DNA of 64,000 bases from Limnobacter alexandrii (GTDB taxonomy: Bacteria > Pseudomonadota > Gammaproteobacteria > Burkholderiales > Burkholderiaceae_B): positions 1 through 64,000 of the forward strand of contig NZ_SWKN01000013.1 of the NCBI RefSeq assembly GCF_005871185.1, given 5' to 3'. Each line of letters begins with the position of its first letter. The first letter of the stretch is position 1. Position numbers and translations under genes: made by a program. Under the pieces are notes generated by a model. The model had not been told where the DNA came from. It did not search any database and saw only the letters and a list, made by a program, of their open reading frames with translations. Below are positions 1 through 8,540 of this stretch, in pieces.

Positions 1-81
1 CCCATCCCGAACAGGACCGTGAAACGCCTTAGCGCCGATGATAGTGTGCATTCGCATGTGAAAGTAGGACATCGTCAGGCT
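1..81 (+). rRNA. rrf: 5S ribosomal RNA, 3' part
   Basis: The first 81 bases are the 3' two thirds of a bacterial 5S rRNA. They contain the CCCATCCCGAACAGG block near the left edge and the closing GTGAAAGTAGG and CATCGTCAGGCT segments typical of betaproteobacterial 5S genes. The 5' end lies outside the window. A strong intrinsic terminator follows at once, so this is the end of an rRNA operon. The exact mature 3' end (80-82) is approximate. Confidence 0.93.
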
Positions 82-91
82 CTCCAATTCC

Positions 92-128
92 AAAAAACCC
101 CGCTCCCAAAAGGACGCGGGGTTTTTTT
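92..128 (+). terminator. Intrinsic terminator of the rRNA operon
   Basis: A GC-rich stem (ACCCCGC pairing with GCGGGGT, extended by A/T pairs) with a loop of about 12 bases is followed by a run of seven T. It begins about 10 bases after the 5S gene and precedes the next gene, so it should end rRNA transcription. Confidence 0.9.
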
Positions 129-212
129 ATTGCCTGAAAGCATTCATTCAAGTCACCGCAGTCCATGAAGCTTTAAGCCAGCTTTAATCCAGTTTCCCCA
201 GAACGAACCTGC

Positions 213-1319
213 ATGTCAGTAAGGTATTGCGGTGTTGTGTCCGTTTGTATTTATTCCTATATCTTTCCAACTTTCCGTGTATTTCATTTGGAATTGAAGT
301 TGAAGTGTCTTTTAGTTTGTTGGTCTAGGTGTGTTGTGGGTGTTCTGCTTGGCTGCTTCTCTATTGCGGTACACGCACTTGAGGAAAGTTCTTCTCACAA
401 GCGGTTGAGTGTTCATTTTCATCAGACACTGGCCAAGCCCATACCGCAACTGGAATCTAAATTGGAAGCGTTGCTTTCGATTGCGTCCAATGATGAGGAG
501 AAGGCTTGGCTGATCTACAGGTGGGTGACGCATCATTTTAAGCACGATGCCCGCTTGGCCCGTCAAGTGGGTGATCCTGAGCGACATTCCCTTGAAGCTC
601 TCCATCGATTGGGGGGTGGTAGCTGTGCGGTTTACGCCAACGTCACGCATCGCTTGATGGAAATGGCTGGCCTGCAGGTCAAAACCATATACGGTCTGGT
701 AAAGGGTGGGCCTGCAACCGCGGTACGCCATGGGAAAGCTGTTAATCATGTCTGGAATGCGGTCAATATCAACGGAGTCTGGAAGGTGGTTGATTCCACT
801 TGGGGGGCCGGTTTCGTAGGTCAACAGGGGTTTAAGTCAGAGCACAGCGATCTGTTCTTTCTTCTTTCTCCTGAGAGAGCCGTACTTAGTCATTATGACC
901 AAGCTGATGAACTGGGTTATCAGCGGGCATTGGCTGTCAATCAAACCCTGTTTTCAAAGTTACCTGAGAATGCCTTGTATGCGGCCGCTGTCGGGCTGGA
1001 TCCCAAGTCGATACTTGATGCGGCTCGCAGGAGTTCTAATTTCAGTTTGGTCTTGACCTTTGATTTACCCCCCAACGCCTTGCGAGTGGTGTCGGCACCC
1101 GCGAATGGTGTGCTTGAACGCAGAGTGCAGCGTTTTGTTATTGACTCGTCGCTATTTGAAGAATTGATGGTTGTTCAGGGAAAATCATGGGTGCCTTTAA
1201 AAAAAGAAGGCAAAGTCCATTCGGTATCTTTGGTTCCGAAGCTGGGCGAGTTGCTTGTGATGGGCCGTCGCCCCAAGCAACTCGAGTTTGAGGCTTTGTT
1301 GGGTTATGACGTGAAGTGA
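213..1319 (+). CDS. Transglutaminase-like domain protein, probably exported
   Basis: The central region (about residues 85-200) resembles the transglutaminase/cysteine protease-like superfamily. The catalytic triad can be assigned: Cys138 in GGGSCAVYA, His179 in VNHVWNAV and Asp194 in KVVDSTW. Substrate is unknown; members act as peptidases or cross-linking enzymes. A hydrophobic stretch around residues 32-55 ending in AVHA looks like a signal peptide, so the true start may be a TTG or other codon near residues 27-31 instead of the ATG used here, which has no good ribosome binding site. The C-terminal half (200-368) has no motif I recognise. It stands alone after the rRNA terminator and converges on the M20 amidohydrolase gene. 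Domain call fairly sure; function unknown. Confidence 0.72.
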   Translation: MSVRYCGVVSVCIYSYIFPTFRVFHLELKLKCLLVCWSRCVVGVLLGCFSIAVHALEESSSHKRLSVHFHQTLAKPIPQLESKLEALLSIASNDEEKAWLIYRWVTHHFKHDARLARQVGDPERHSLEALHRLGGGSCAVYANVTHRLMEMAGLQVKTIYGLVKGGPATAVRHGKAVNHVWNAVNINGVWKVVDSTWGAGFVGQQGFKSEHSDLFFLLSPERAVLSHYDQADELGYQRALAVNQTLFSKLPENALYAAAVGLDPKSILDAARRSSNFSLVLTFDLPPNALRVVSAPANGVLERRVQRFVIDSSLFEELMVVQGKSWVPLKKEGKVHSVSLVPKLGELLVMGRRPKQLEFEALLGYDVK

Positions 1320-1320
1320 G

Positions 1321-2565
1321 TCAATTGCCCTCAAGATAAGCCTCTGTAATAGCCAGCCAGGCCTTAACGCCGAGCGGAAGTATTTTGTCATTGAAATCGT
1401 AGCTGGGATTGTGCAGCGTACAAGGCCCGATGCCATGTCCATGTGTACGGTGACCGCCATCGCCATTGCCAATCCACAGGTAAGCCCCTGGTTTGTGTTG
1501 GAGCATGAATGCAAAGTCTTCGGCGCCCATTGTCGGCTGCAAGTTGCTGTGAACTGCTGTGACCTCAGGTATTTTTTGAAGCGCGGTTTTGGCCAGCTCA
1601 GCCATCTCGGCTGAATTAATTGTAGGTGGATACTTCCGTTCAAAGTGCATTTCCGCGGTAGCGCCAAAAGCTGCGCAAAGCTCGGTGCTAAGTTTTCGCA
1701 TGTGCTGTTCAATCAGATCCAGCGTTTCTATGCTGAAGGTACGAACAGTGCCTTGCAATGTCGCATGGTCGGGGATCACATTGATTGCCTCGCCTGCCTG
1801 AATTTGAGTGACCGACAATACTGCGGGTTCAACAGGTTTGCAGCTTCGGCTGACAATGGTTTGAAATGCGAGAATCAATTGTGCGGCGATGACCACGGGA
1901 TCGATGCCGAGATCGGGCATGGCAGCGTGTGCACCCTTGGCCTGAATTTTGACTAAAAACTCATTGCTGGAAGCCATGACTGCACCAATGTGCGCTGCGA
2001 ATTCGCCTTCTTGCAGGCCGGGCCAATTGTGCATGGCAAATACTGCATCGACTGGGTAGCGGTCAAACAGACCGTCATCAATCATGCGTTGGGCACCTGC
2101 CCCGCCTTCTTCTGCAGGCTGAAAAATAAGGGCTACACTGCCTTTGAAATTTGGGTTTTCTGCAATTTCCTGTGCAGCGCCCAGCAGCATGGCCACGTGG
2201 CCATCGTGGCCGCATGCATGCATTTTCCCGGGGTGGCGGGATGCATGGGGAAATTGGTTGCGTTCCTGGATCGGCAGGGCATCCATGTCGGCTCGCAGGC
2301 CGATCATTTTTCCGGGTCCTTGTTTTCCGCGAAAAAGGCCAACCACACCGGTGTGTCCTATTCCGGTTTCAACTTCGTATCCAAGTTCAGCCAGACGCTT
2401 GGCGACAATGTCTGCCGTGCGGTTTTCTTCGTAACGCAGTTCAGGGTGGGCGTGGATGTCTCGGCGGGTATTAACCCAGGACTCAATTTTGCTCGGATTC
2501 ACAACAAACTTCGCTGGTTGGTACAAGCAATAAGAATCGCAGGTTTTGCCCACCGTGGCAATCAC
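1321..2565 (-). CDS. M20 family amidohydrolase (hippurate hydrolase / IAA-amino acid hydrolase type)
   Basis: Metal-dependent amidohydrolase that should cleave N-acyl amino acids. The M20D signature is clear: RRDIHAHPEL near residues 34-43, GLRADMDALP near 89-98, and the metal-binding MHACGHDGH near 115-123 (ligands Cys118 and His120), then the glutamate pair QPAEEGG at about 149-155, AMHNWPG near 177-183 and the C-terminal LHNPSYDFND. Length (414 residues from the GTG used) is slightly longer than the family norm. An internal GTG just before NPSKIESW (near base 2502) would remove an unconserved 21-residue leader and leave room for a promoter. The gene is divergent from the lipoprotein peptidase gene at 2608. 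Family sure, substrate not; hipO-like naming would be a guess. Confidence 0.88.
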   Translation of the reverse strand: MIATVGKTCDSYCLYQPAKFVVNPSKIESWVNTRRDIHAHPELRYEENRTADIVAKRLAELGYEVETGIGHTGVVGLFRGKQGPGKMIGLRADMDALPIQERNQFPHASRHPGKMHACGHDGHVAMLLGAAQEIAENPNFKGSVALIFQPAEEGGAGAQRMIDDGLFDRYPVDAVFAMHNWPGLQEGEFAAHIGAVMASSNEFLVKIQAKGAHAAMPDLGIDPVVIAAQLILAFQTIVSRSCKPVEPAVLSVTQIQAGEAINVIPDHATLQGTVRTFSIETLDLIEQHMRKLSTELCAAFGATAEMHFERKYPPTINSAEMAELAKTALQKIPEVTAVHSNLQPTMGAEDFAFMLQHKPGAYLWIGNGDGGHRTHGHGIGPCTLHNPSYDFNDKILPLGVKAWLAITEAYLEGN

Positions 2566-2607
2566 CGTGCTTTACTATGAATACTCTTCACATGAGGTAG
2601 GGCAGTA

Positions 2608-3699
2608 ATGATTCAGCGAAGTGTATTGTTGGGCTTGTTGTTGGTGTCTACTTTTCTATTGAATGCTTGCAGCACGGGAGCCTATTTTTGGCAAGCCACC
2701 ACGGGTCATTTGGGCGTTCTGGCTGCGGCTGAACATATTGATGAGGTGCTGTCGCGTCCCGATATTTCAGAGAAATTGCGCACTCAGTTGCGGTATGTGA
2801 AGGAAATTCGAGAGTTTTCTGTCGCTCAACTGGACCTTCCCGACAATCGCAGTTACAGAACGTATGCTGACCTGAATCGCGCCTATGCGGTGTGGAATGT
2901 GGTTGCTTCCCAGCCCGATAGTTTGACGCTGGAAACCTGGTGTTTCCCATTGCTTGGTTGCATCTCTTACAAGGGGTTTTATTCGGAGTCCAATGCGCAA
3001 GCCCTTGCAAGTGACCTGCGCAAGCAGGGGTTGGATGTTGCGGTTCTGGGCGTACCGGCATATTCAACTTTGGGTTTTACCCCTGACCCTGTTCTGAACA
3101 CTTTTGTGAATTATCCAGCCGGTGAGTTGGCCCGGCTGGTTTTTCATGAGCTTGCACACCAGGTGGTGTATATCGCGGACGACTCAATGTTCAATGAGAG
3201 CTTTGCCACGGCGGTCGAGGAGTTGGGTGTGGTTGCCTGGCTTGCTCAGCCAGGTCGTGAAGCCCTGAAGACGCAATATGAGATATTCGATTCGCGCAGA
3301 AATGCTTTCAGACAGATGCTGGCTCATGCGCGTGACGATCTGGAGCAGATCTACGAGAACGTCAATCAAGTCGACAAACAGAAACTTTTGGAATTGAAAC
3401 AGCAGCGCTTTGAGCAGTTGTTGGCTGAATACGCACAACTCAAGGCCTCTTGGGGCGGATGGAGTGGCTATGACCGGTTTATGGCCGAGGATTTAAACAA
3501 TGCGAAGTTGGGGGTGTCGGGTTTGTACACCCAATATGTGCCGGCGTTCAAGGCTTTGCATGGGCTGTGCGATCAAAGCTTTCAGCGGTTTTATGCTGCG
3601 ACAGAGGCTTTGGGTAAGCATTCGCGCGAACAGCGAGAAAAATTATTGGCTGAATTGCAGCGCGGAGAGCCTTTGTCGTTTGGCTTCAAGTGCTCATGA
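2608..3699 (+). CDS. Predicted aminopeptidase lipoprotein (COG4324 type, zinc-dependent)
   Basis: Starts with a lipoprotein signal peptide: a hydrophobic run and the lipobox LLNAC with Cys21, so it should be anchored in an envelope membrane. A zinc-peptidase HExxH motif is present as HELAH (His180-His184), followed by NESFATAVEE, where Glu197 or a nearby glutamate could be the third ligand. The overall sequence fits the proteobacterial family of putative aminopeptidases (PF10023). No substrate has been established that I know of. It has a ribosome binding site (TGAGG) 10 bases upstream. Its last six bases overlap the convergent amidotransferase gene. Confidence 0.85.
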   Translation: MIQRSVLLGLLLVSTFLLNACSTGAYFWQATTGHLGVLAAAEHIDEVLSRPDISEKLRTQLRYVKEIREFSVAQLDLPDNRSYRTYADLNRAYAVWNVVASQPDSLTLETWCFPLLGCISYKGFYSESNAQALASDLRKQGLDVAVLGVPAYSTLGFTPDPVLNTFVNYPAGELARLVFHELAHQVVYIADDSMFNESFATAVEELGVVAWLAQPGREALKTQYEIFDSRRNAFRQMLAHARDDLEQIYENVNQVDKQKLLELKQQRFEQLLAEYAQLKASWGGWSGYDRFMAEDLNNAKLGVSGLYTQYVPAFKALHGLCDQSFQRFYAATEALGKHSREQREKLLAELQRGEPLSFGFKCS

Positions 3700-4497
3700 A
3701 AGCTGGCAATCACCGTTTTTCAACACGGGGCGGCCATCCTCAAACACAAGAAAGGATTGAGGCTCGAAGGGTGTCCATACTTCGTCGTCAGTGAGCGCTG
3801 CGGTTGCAATGACTGCTACCCGATCATTCTGTGTGGTGACTGCACCAAAGTCGACTTGAATGTCGCAGTCGACCAAATGCGCTGCCTTGAATGGATGGGC
3901 GCGGACGATGTATTCAAGCTTGGTGGAGCAATGCGTGTACATGGCTTGCCCGTTGGAGAGCAGCATATTGAATGTGCCGTGTTCAGCAATTTTTGAACAC
4001 ACTGGGCGAAGCACTGCATCGACCTCGGCGACACTGGGGCGATTGTTGGCAGTGCGGTAGCCAAATTCGTTTTTCAGGGTTTGCAGCAATAGGCAGAATG
4101 CGAGTTCGCTGTCAGTTTCTCCAATGGGTAAAAAGTCGCCTTGAAGGTCTGGGTTGAAGTCTTTTAAATCTCCGTTGTGTGCAAACACCCAGGCTTGCCC
4201 CCACAGCTCTCGAATAAATGGGTGACAGTTTTGAAGCTTCACTTGTCCCACCGTTGCTTTTCGAATGTGGGATATGACGTTGTAGGAGCGTATGGGGTAG
4301 TTTCGGATCAATTCCGCCACGGGTGAATCGGAGGCTGGACGATGGTCAATAAAACATCGCGCCGCAGAGCCTTCGAAAAATGCAATGCCCCAGCCGTCCG
4401 CATGCTCGTCGGTTAGGCCACCTCGTTTGGCGAAGCCTTCAAACGAAAATTGGATGTCGGTTGGCGTGTTGCAGTTCATGCCGAGCAATTGACACAT
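3694..4497 (-). CDS. Class II glutamine amidotransferase, YafJ-like
   Basis: N-terminal nucleophile amidotransferase: Met1 is followed directly by Cys2 (MCQLLGMNC), the residue exposed after Met removal. Motifs DEHADGWGIAFF near residues 31-42, SHIRKATVG, FAHNGDL and the GETDSE loop form the glutamine-hydrolysing site. Length (267) equals the stand-alone YafJ family, which has a glutaminase domain without a known synthase partner; the product of the reaction is unknown. The gene is transcribed divergently from glycerate kinase across a 52-bp AT-rich gap that must hold both promoters. Confidence 0.88.
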   Translation of the reverse strand: MCQLLGMNCNTPTDIQFSFEGFAKRGGLTDEHADGWGIAFFEGSAARCFIDHRPASDSPVAELIRNYPIRSYNVISHIRKATVGQVKLQNCHPFIRELWGQAWVFAHNGDLKDFNPDLQGDFLPIGETDSELAFCLLLQTLKNEFGYRTANNRPSVAEVDAVLRPVCSKIAEHGTFNMLLSNGQAMYTHCSTKLEYIVRAHPFKAAHLVDCDIQVDFGAVTTQNDRVAVIATAALTDDEVWTPFEPQSFLVFEDGRPVLKNGDCQLS

Positions 4498-4549
4498 GGT
4501 TTAATTGGTAAATTGTTGATTAATTGATTTTTATTTTAAGAGACTTTTC

Positions 4550-5896
4550 ATGTCTGAGAAGGATGATTTTTACAAAGACCTGTTAACCGAGGTTTTTGAT
4601 GTGGGTGTTTTGGCAGCACAGCCTGAGCAAGCCTTGCAGGAAGCATGGCGGGAACAGATCATGCCATGGCTGAACCAATTGGCGCCCGAGCGTGAACGGG
4701 TGTGGGTATTTGGTGCAGGAAAGGCCGCAGCTTCGATGGCCAAAGCCCTGGAGGGTGTGGCCGGGTCGTCGGAGAAGCTGCAGGGCTTTGTCGTAACCCG
4801 GCGTGGACATGAAGTAAAAACCTCGACCATTGAAGTGGTGCAAGCAGCGCACCCAGTGCCCGATGAAGATGGTCAACGCGCAGCGCGCAGATTGCACAAA
4901 GTGGTTTCAGAGGTGCCTTCCAGCGATGCTGTCATTGCGCTGGTGTCGGGAGGTGGGTCAAGTTTGTTGAGCGTACCCGTGCGCGACATTCCTTTTGTTG
5001 ATTTGCAGCAGTTGAACCGTGCTTTGTTGTCTTGCGGGGCGCCGATCGACGAAATGAATATTGTGCGCAAGCATGTGACGCAAACGCTGGGGGGGCAGTT
5101 GGCCCAAGTGTGCCGTGCACCTGTGTTTCAGTTGTTGATATCGGATGTGCCCGGGGATGACCCATCCTCGATTGCATCGGGCCCCTTTAGTCCAGATGAG
5201 AGTACTTTTCATGACGCCATGGAAGTAATCAAGCGTTGGGCGGTACAAGTGCCACATTCAATTGCCAGGTATCTTGAGAAAGGTGTGAGAGGCGCTGTAC
5301 CCGACACGCCGAAGCGAAGTTCACTGGTTTTTCGCAAAGTAAAAACCCATTTGCTGGCCAGTAATTTAAAGTCGCTGAATGCAGTCACCCATCACCTGGA
5401 GGGCAAGGGCTACAAGGTGTTGAACCTTGGTGATACTTTGGAGGGTGAGGCACGAGACGTGGCACAGGTGCATGCCGCAATCGCCAGGCAGGCGGCCATG
5501 GGCCAAGGGGGTTGGCCAGCAGCACCGCTGGCTGTTATTAGCGGTGGTGAATGTACGGTAACCCTGAATGACACTCAATTGAGGCAAGCAAGGGGCGGGC
5601 GGAATTCCGAGTTTTTGCTGGCATTGGCTTTTTATCTCAGAGACTTGAATGCGCCGGTTGAGGTTGCTGCAATTGCTGCAGACACTGACGGGATTGATGG
5701 TATCGGCGGACATGCCGGTGCATTGATGTTGCCAGGTGACAGGCAGCGCAGCAAAGCGGCCAAGCTGGCTCCCCAGCTGCACTTGGACCAACACACCAGT
5801 TACGATTATTTCAAAAGCCTGGATCGTTTGTTGATGACGGGGCCGACCATGACGAATGTGAATGACTTGAGGATTATCCTGATCGGCAAGCCTTGA
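4550..5896 (+). CDS. Glycerate 2-kinase (MOFRL family, formerly TtuD hydroxypyruvate reductase)
   Basis: Phosphorylates D-glycerate to 2-phosphoglycerate, feeding tartrate/glyoxylate-derived carbon into glycolysis. The N-terminal domain shows GAGKAAASMA (about residues 57-66), PVPDEDG, and the phosphate-binding VSGGGSSLL at about 128-136. The C-terminal MOFRL domain carries SGGECTVT, GGRNSEFLLALA and AADTDGIDG. Length of 448 is normal. The older name for this family, hydroxypyruvate reductase TtuD, is widely regarded as a misannotation. It stands directly upstream of pyrC with a short gap and may be co-transcribed, although no pathway link is obvious. Confidence 0.88.
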   Translation: MSEKDDFYKDLLTEVFDVGVLAAQPEQALQEAWREQIMPWLNQLAPERERVWVFGAGKAAASMAKALEGVAGSSEKLQGFVVTRRGHEVKTSTIEVVQAAHPVPDEDGQRAARRLHKVVSEVPSSDAVIALVSGGGSSLLSVPVRDIPFVDLQQLNRALLSCGAPIDEMNIVRKHVTQTLGGQLAQVCRAPVFQLLISDVPGDDPSSIASGPFSPDESTFHDAMEVIKRWAVQVPHSIARYLEKGVRGAVPDTPKRSSLVFRKVKTHLLASNLKSLNAVTHHLEGKGYKVLNLGDTLEGEARDVAQVHAAIARQAAMGQGGWPAAPLAVISGGECTVTLNDTQLRQARGGRNSEFLLALAFYLRDLNAPVEVAAIAADTDGIDGIGGHAGALMLPGDRQRSKAAKLAPQLHLDQHTSYDYFKSLDRLLMTGPTMTNVNDLRIILIGKP

Positions 5897-5958
5897 GAAT
5901 TTTCGGGTTATCTGCGTGAGGTAAAATGTGGGGGTATTTACAACTTTCACTGGCCCTC

Positions 5959-7080
5959 ATGATTCAGACCATTCAAATTGCCCCGCCGGATGACTGGCAT
6001 TTGCACCTTCGTGACGGCGAGGCGCTTGAACACGTTGTTGCAGCCACGGCGCTGAATTTCCGACGCGCGATTGTCATGCCCAATTTGAAGCCGCCAGTAA
6101 CCACAGTTGACCAAGCTGTGGCTTATCGCCAGCGAATTCTGGATGCTGTGAACAAGGCTTGCCAAACTGGCGACTATTCCAGTGAGGAGCAGGCAGTCAT
6201 GCGTCTCTTCGAGCCGCTCATGGTGCTTTATTTAACAGGTGCGACCAGCCCTCAGGAAATTGAAAAGGCTGCCAGCAGTGGCATAGTGCGCGCAGTGAAG
6301 TTGTATCCAGCAGGTGCCACTACGAATTCAGAGGCAGGTGTTTCGGATTTGTTGGGCCAGTGTGGTGCTGTGTTGCAGGCCATGGAGTTTCACGGTTTGC
6401 CCTTGTTGGTGCATGGTGAGGTCACCGACACTAGTGTGGATGTGTTTGATCGCGAAGCTGCATTTGTTGAAACGGTCATGAAGCCCTTGCGTCGGCAGTT
6501 TCCGAATTTGCGCGTGGTGTTCGAGCACATTACTACCGAACAGGCAGCCACCTTTGTGACTGAGAATTCTGGCCGTGATGCGCAGGGAAGATTGCTGCTT
6601 GCCGCGACCATCACGCCACAGCACTTGCTGTACAACCGCAACGCCTTGTTTAAGGGTGGGCTTCAGCCCCATTGGTACTGTTTGCCTGTACTTAAACGTG
6701 AAGTGCATCGGCAGGCGCTTTTGAAGGCAGCCACCAGTGGCTTGCCTCAGTTTTTTCTGGGTACAGACAGCGCACCACATGCCCGGCATTTGAAAGAAAT
6801 GTCCTGTGGTTGCGCCGGTTGTTATTCCGCTCCTTATGCAATGGCCATGTATGCCGAGGCATTTGAGCAGATGGGTGCGCTTGAGAATGCTGAGTTGTTT
6901 GAGCAGTTTTGTAGCGTAAATGGCCCTGCCTTTTACGGCTTGCCTGTGAATGAAGGCGTGTTTGAGCTACAGCGAAAATCTTTTGAGGTGCCGCAACGGT
7001 TGCCGTTTGTAACTGACAGCGGCATAGTGCCGTTGCGAGCAGGAGAAGTGCTGGATTGGACAGTCACCCGGCTTCGGTGA
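5959..7080 (+). CDS. pyrC: Dihydroorotase (type II, homodimeric)
   Basis: Closes carbamoyl-aspartate to dihydroorotate, step 3 of pyrimidine synthesis. Zinc ligands and active-site residues are visible: PDDWHLHLRDG close to the N-terminus, the lysine that becomes carboxylated in RAVKLYPAG, LLVHGE, FEHITT and the catalytic aspartate in LGTDSAPH. The start at 5959 places PDDWH at the same distance from the N-terminus as in E. coli PyrC. However, no ribosome binding site precedes it, whereas an in-frame ATG at 5926 has GTGAGG four bases upstream and would add 11 residues. The 3' end overlaps the DUF3025 gene by 25 bases. Confidence 0.95.
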   Translation: MIQTIQIAPPDDWHLHLRDGEALEHVVAATALNFRRAIVMPNLKPPVTTVDQAVAYRQRILDAVNKACQTGDYSSEEQAVMRLFEPLMVLYLTGATSPQEIEKAASSGIVRAVKLYPAGATTNSEAGVSDLLGQCGAVLQAMEFHGLPLLVHGEVTDTSVDVFDREAAFVETVMKPLRRQFPNLRVVFEHITTEQAATFVTENSGRDAQGRLLLAATITPQHLLYNRNALFKGGLQPHWYCLPVLKREVHRQALLKAATSGLPQFFLGTDSAPHARHLKEMSCGCAGCYSAPYAMAMYAEAFEQMGALENAELFEQFCSVNGPAFYGLPVNEGVFELQRKSFEVPQRLPFVTDSGIVPLRAGEVLDWTVTRLR

Positions 7081-7985
7081 GTGTGGGGGAGACTTCGATT
7101 GCCAGCCCTTGGCTATGGCCGTACGGAGGGGACCTGGCCCGTTTTGATCCTCGGATAGATCATGAGGGCGCGGTTGCATGCCGATTGAATGATCAGCACA
7201 GCAAGTCGGTCGATGTTGAACCTTCTTTTGTGCATTCAACCGAGAATCTGGGCGCACTTGAATACGAGCGTCGCGTTCAAACAGGCCTTGTTCCGACCCG
7301 CGACGTTTCGCATGATTGGTACAACGGGCAGGTGTGGCTGGCGTTTCCCAAAGTAAAGCAATTGATCAATGTACGCCACATTGAAGACGCCCATGGTTTT
7401 CAGGAAACTTCGCGCGGCCCGTCTGCGAATGGTCGAAGCCGTTTGCGGGATGCCCTGACTTTGTTTGATGAAAGCGGTGCACTTTTTTTGACCACGAAGT
7501 GGTCGATGTGCAAAGCCTTGCTGGCGCACGATTGGCGCACTTTGCTGTGTGAGCAGCGAGAGCGCTGGCCCGACCGGGCCAAAGTACTTCTGGTGGGGCA
7601 CGGCTTGCTTGATTCCATGGACATGCCCCACAAAGGTTTGTGTGCAAAGGTGGTGCCTGTGCAAGTTCCCTCGCTTGATATGAGGCCGTCCGAATTGCAG
7701 CGCTTGATGTTGTTGGTGGTTGAGCAACTGCGTGGCCCGGGCAATTTGAGCCCTTTGCCGGTGATGGGTATTCCCGGGTGGTTTTCGGAGTCCGAGGCGC
7801 CGGGCTTTTATCAGGATTCTGCTGTTTATCGCGCGAAGCCAACACGTCGGGTTTCTTCATCTCATGAAAGATTGGCTTTTGTTTGGGATGGGTCTACACT
7901 TGCTCTCGGAAAGTGCGCCGGACAGTCGCTGCCTGAATTTCAGGGGGAGGAAAGTCCGGACTCCAGTGAGCACGGTGCTGGTTAA
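7056..7985 (+). CDS. DUF3025 domain-containing protein
   Basis: Matches the proteobacterial DUF3025 family through HDWYNGQVWLAFPK (about residues 85-98), the segment SRLRDALTLFDESGAL (about 126-141) and the basic C-terminal YRAKPTRR. The function of the family is unknown to me. The start is TTG, chosen because AGGAGA lies nine bases upstream inside pyrC; a GTG at 7077 is an alternative. The gene overlaps pyrC by 25 bases, implying coupled translation. Its last 77 bases or so lie inside the RNase P RNA gene, so the final 25 residues (after LAFVWDGSTL) are read from RNA-coding sequence and look unlike protein. Confidence 0.82.
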   Translation: MDSHPASVSVGETSIASPWLWPYGGDLARFDPRIDHEGAVACRLNDQHSKSVDVEPSFVHSTENLGALEYERRVQTGLVPTRDVSHDWYNGQVWLAFPKVKQLINVRHIEDAHGFQETSRGPSANGRSRLRDALTLFDESGALFLTTKWSMCKALLAHDWRTLLCEQRERWPDRAKVLLVGHGLLDSMDMPHKGLCAKVVPVQVPSLDMRPSELQRLMLLVVEQLRGPGNLSPLPVMGIPGWFSESEAPGFYQDSAVYRAKPTRRVSSSHERLAFVWDGSTLALGKCAGQSLPEFQGEESPDSSEHGAG

Positions 7986-8309
7986 CGACCAGGCGCGATA
8001 GGTTTTGGCAACAAGGCTGAAAGCGACGGAAAGTGCAACAGAAAACACACCGCCGATGGAAAGGCAACTTTCACAGGCAAGGGCGAACCGGAGGTGTAAG
8101 AGACCCCCGCAGACTTGGCGACAAGGCTGGCTAGGTAAACCCCACTTGGAGCAACACCAAATAGGCGCGCAGGCGCTTTGTGCGCCAACGGCGCTCCCCG
8201 AGCGCGCGGGTAGGTGGCTTGAGCTGAGCAGCAATGTTCAGCCTAGAGGAATGATTGTCACTTTGGCCGCAAGGCCATTGAACAGAATCCGGCTTACAGG
8301 CGCGCTTTC
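7909..8309 (+). ncRNA. rnpB: RNase P RNA, bacterial type A
   Basis: Catalytic RNA that trims the 5' leaders of tRNA precursors. The conserved cores are readable: GACAGTCGC near the 5' end, GGGGGAGGAAAGTCCGGACTCC, AGTGCAACAGAAA, CCGCCGATGG, GGTAAACCCCAC with GGAGCAACACCAAATAGG, GGGTAGGTGGCTTGAG, TAGAGGAATGATTGTCAC and ACAGAATCCGGCTTACAG. The ends were set by pairing GAAAGTGCGCC with GGCGCGCTTTC. A possible promoter (TTGGCT at 7872-7877, TCTACA at 7893-7898, spacing 15) lies inside the DUF3025 gene. No clear terminator follows. Confidence 0.95.
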
Positions 8310-8466
8310 TACTTCCCTTCATCAAGATTTCATCTCTGCTTTTTTCTTAAGACATTACTTTCAGTGTTGTCTTTATGCCCTTATTTTTTCAGCCATTTTT
8401 TCCTGAATAAATTCTTCAAAGTGCTTCTAAGTCCTTGGTTGTAAAGCGTTTTCTCGAGAGAACTGC

Positions 8467-8495
8467 TTGACCACCCATTTCATAATGCGTAAAGT
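8467..8495 (+). promoter_or_regulatory. Candidate sigma-70 promoter of the dcw cluster (mraZp)
   Basis: TTGACC and TAAAGT are separated by 17 bases, a near-consensus sigma-70 arrangement. The -10 element runs into the first MraZ box, so MraZ bound downstream would block initiation. Confidence 0.6.
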
Positions 8496-8533
8496 GGTGA
8501 TTCGTGGGGATTTGTGTGATTTTGTGGGAAATT
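8494..8533 (+). promoter_or_regulatory. Four MraZ operator repeats at exact 10-bp spacing
   Basis: Four consecutive 10-mers start at 8494, 8504, 8514 and 8524, each beginning GTG followed by G or T (GTGGTGATTC, GTGGGGATTT, GTGTGATTTT, GTGGGAAATT). This is the known MraZ box architecture, one helical turn apart, in front of mraZ. MraZ binding here should repress the whole cluster. Confidence 0.78.
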
Positions 8534-8540
8534 AATTCGC

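Noticed and set aside
7857-8234. Open frames on the minus strand within RNase P RNA
   Set aside because: The region is a clear type A RNase P RNA on the plus strand; the frames have no homology or start signals.
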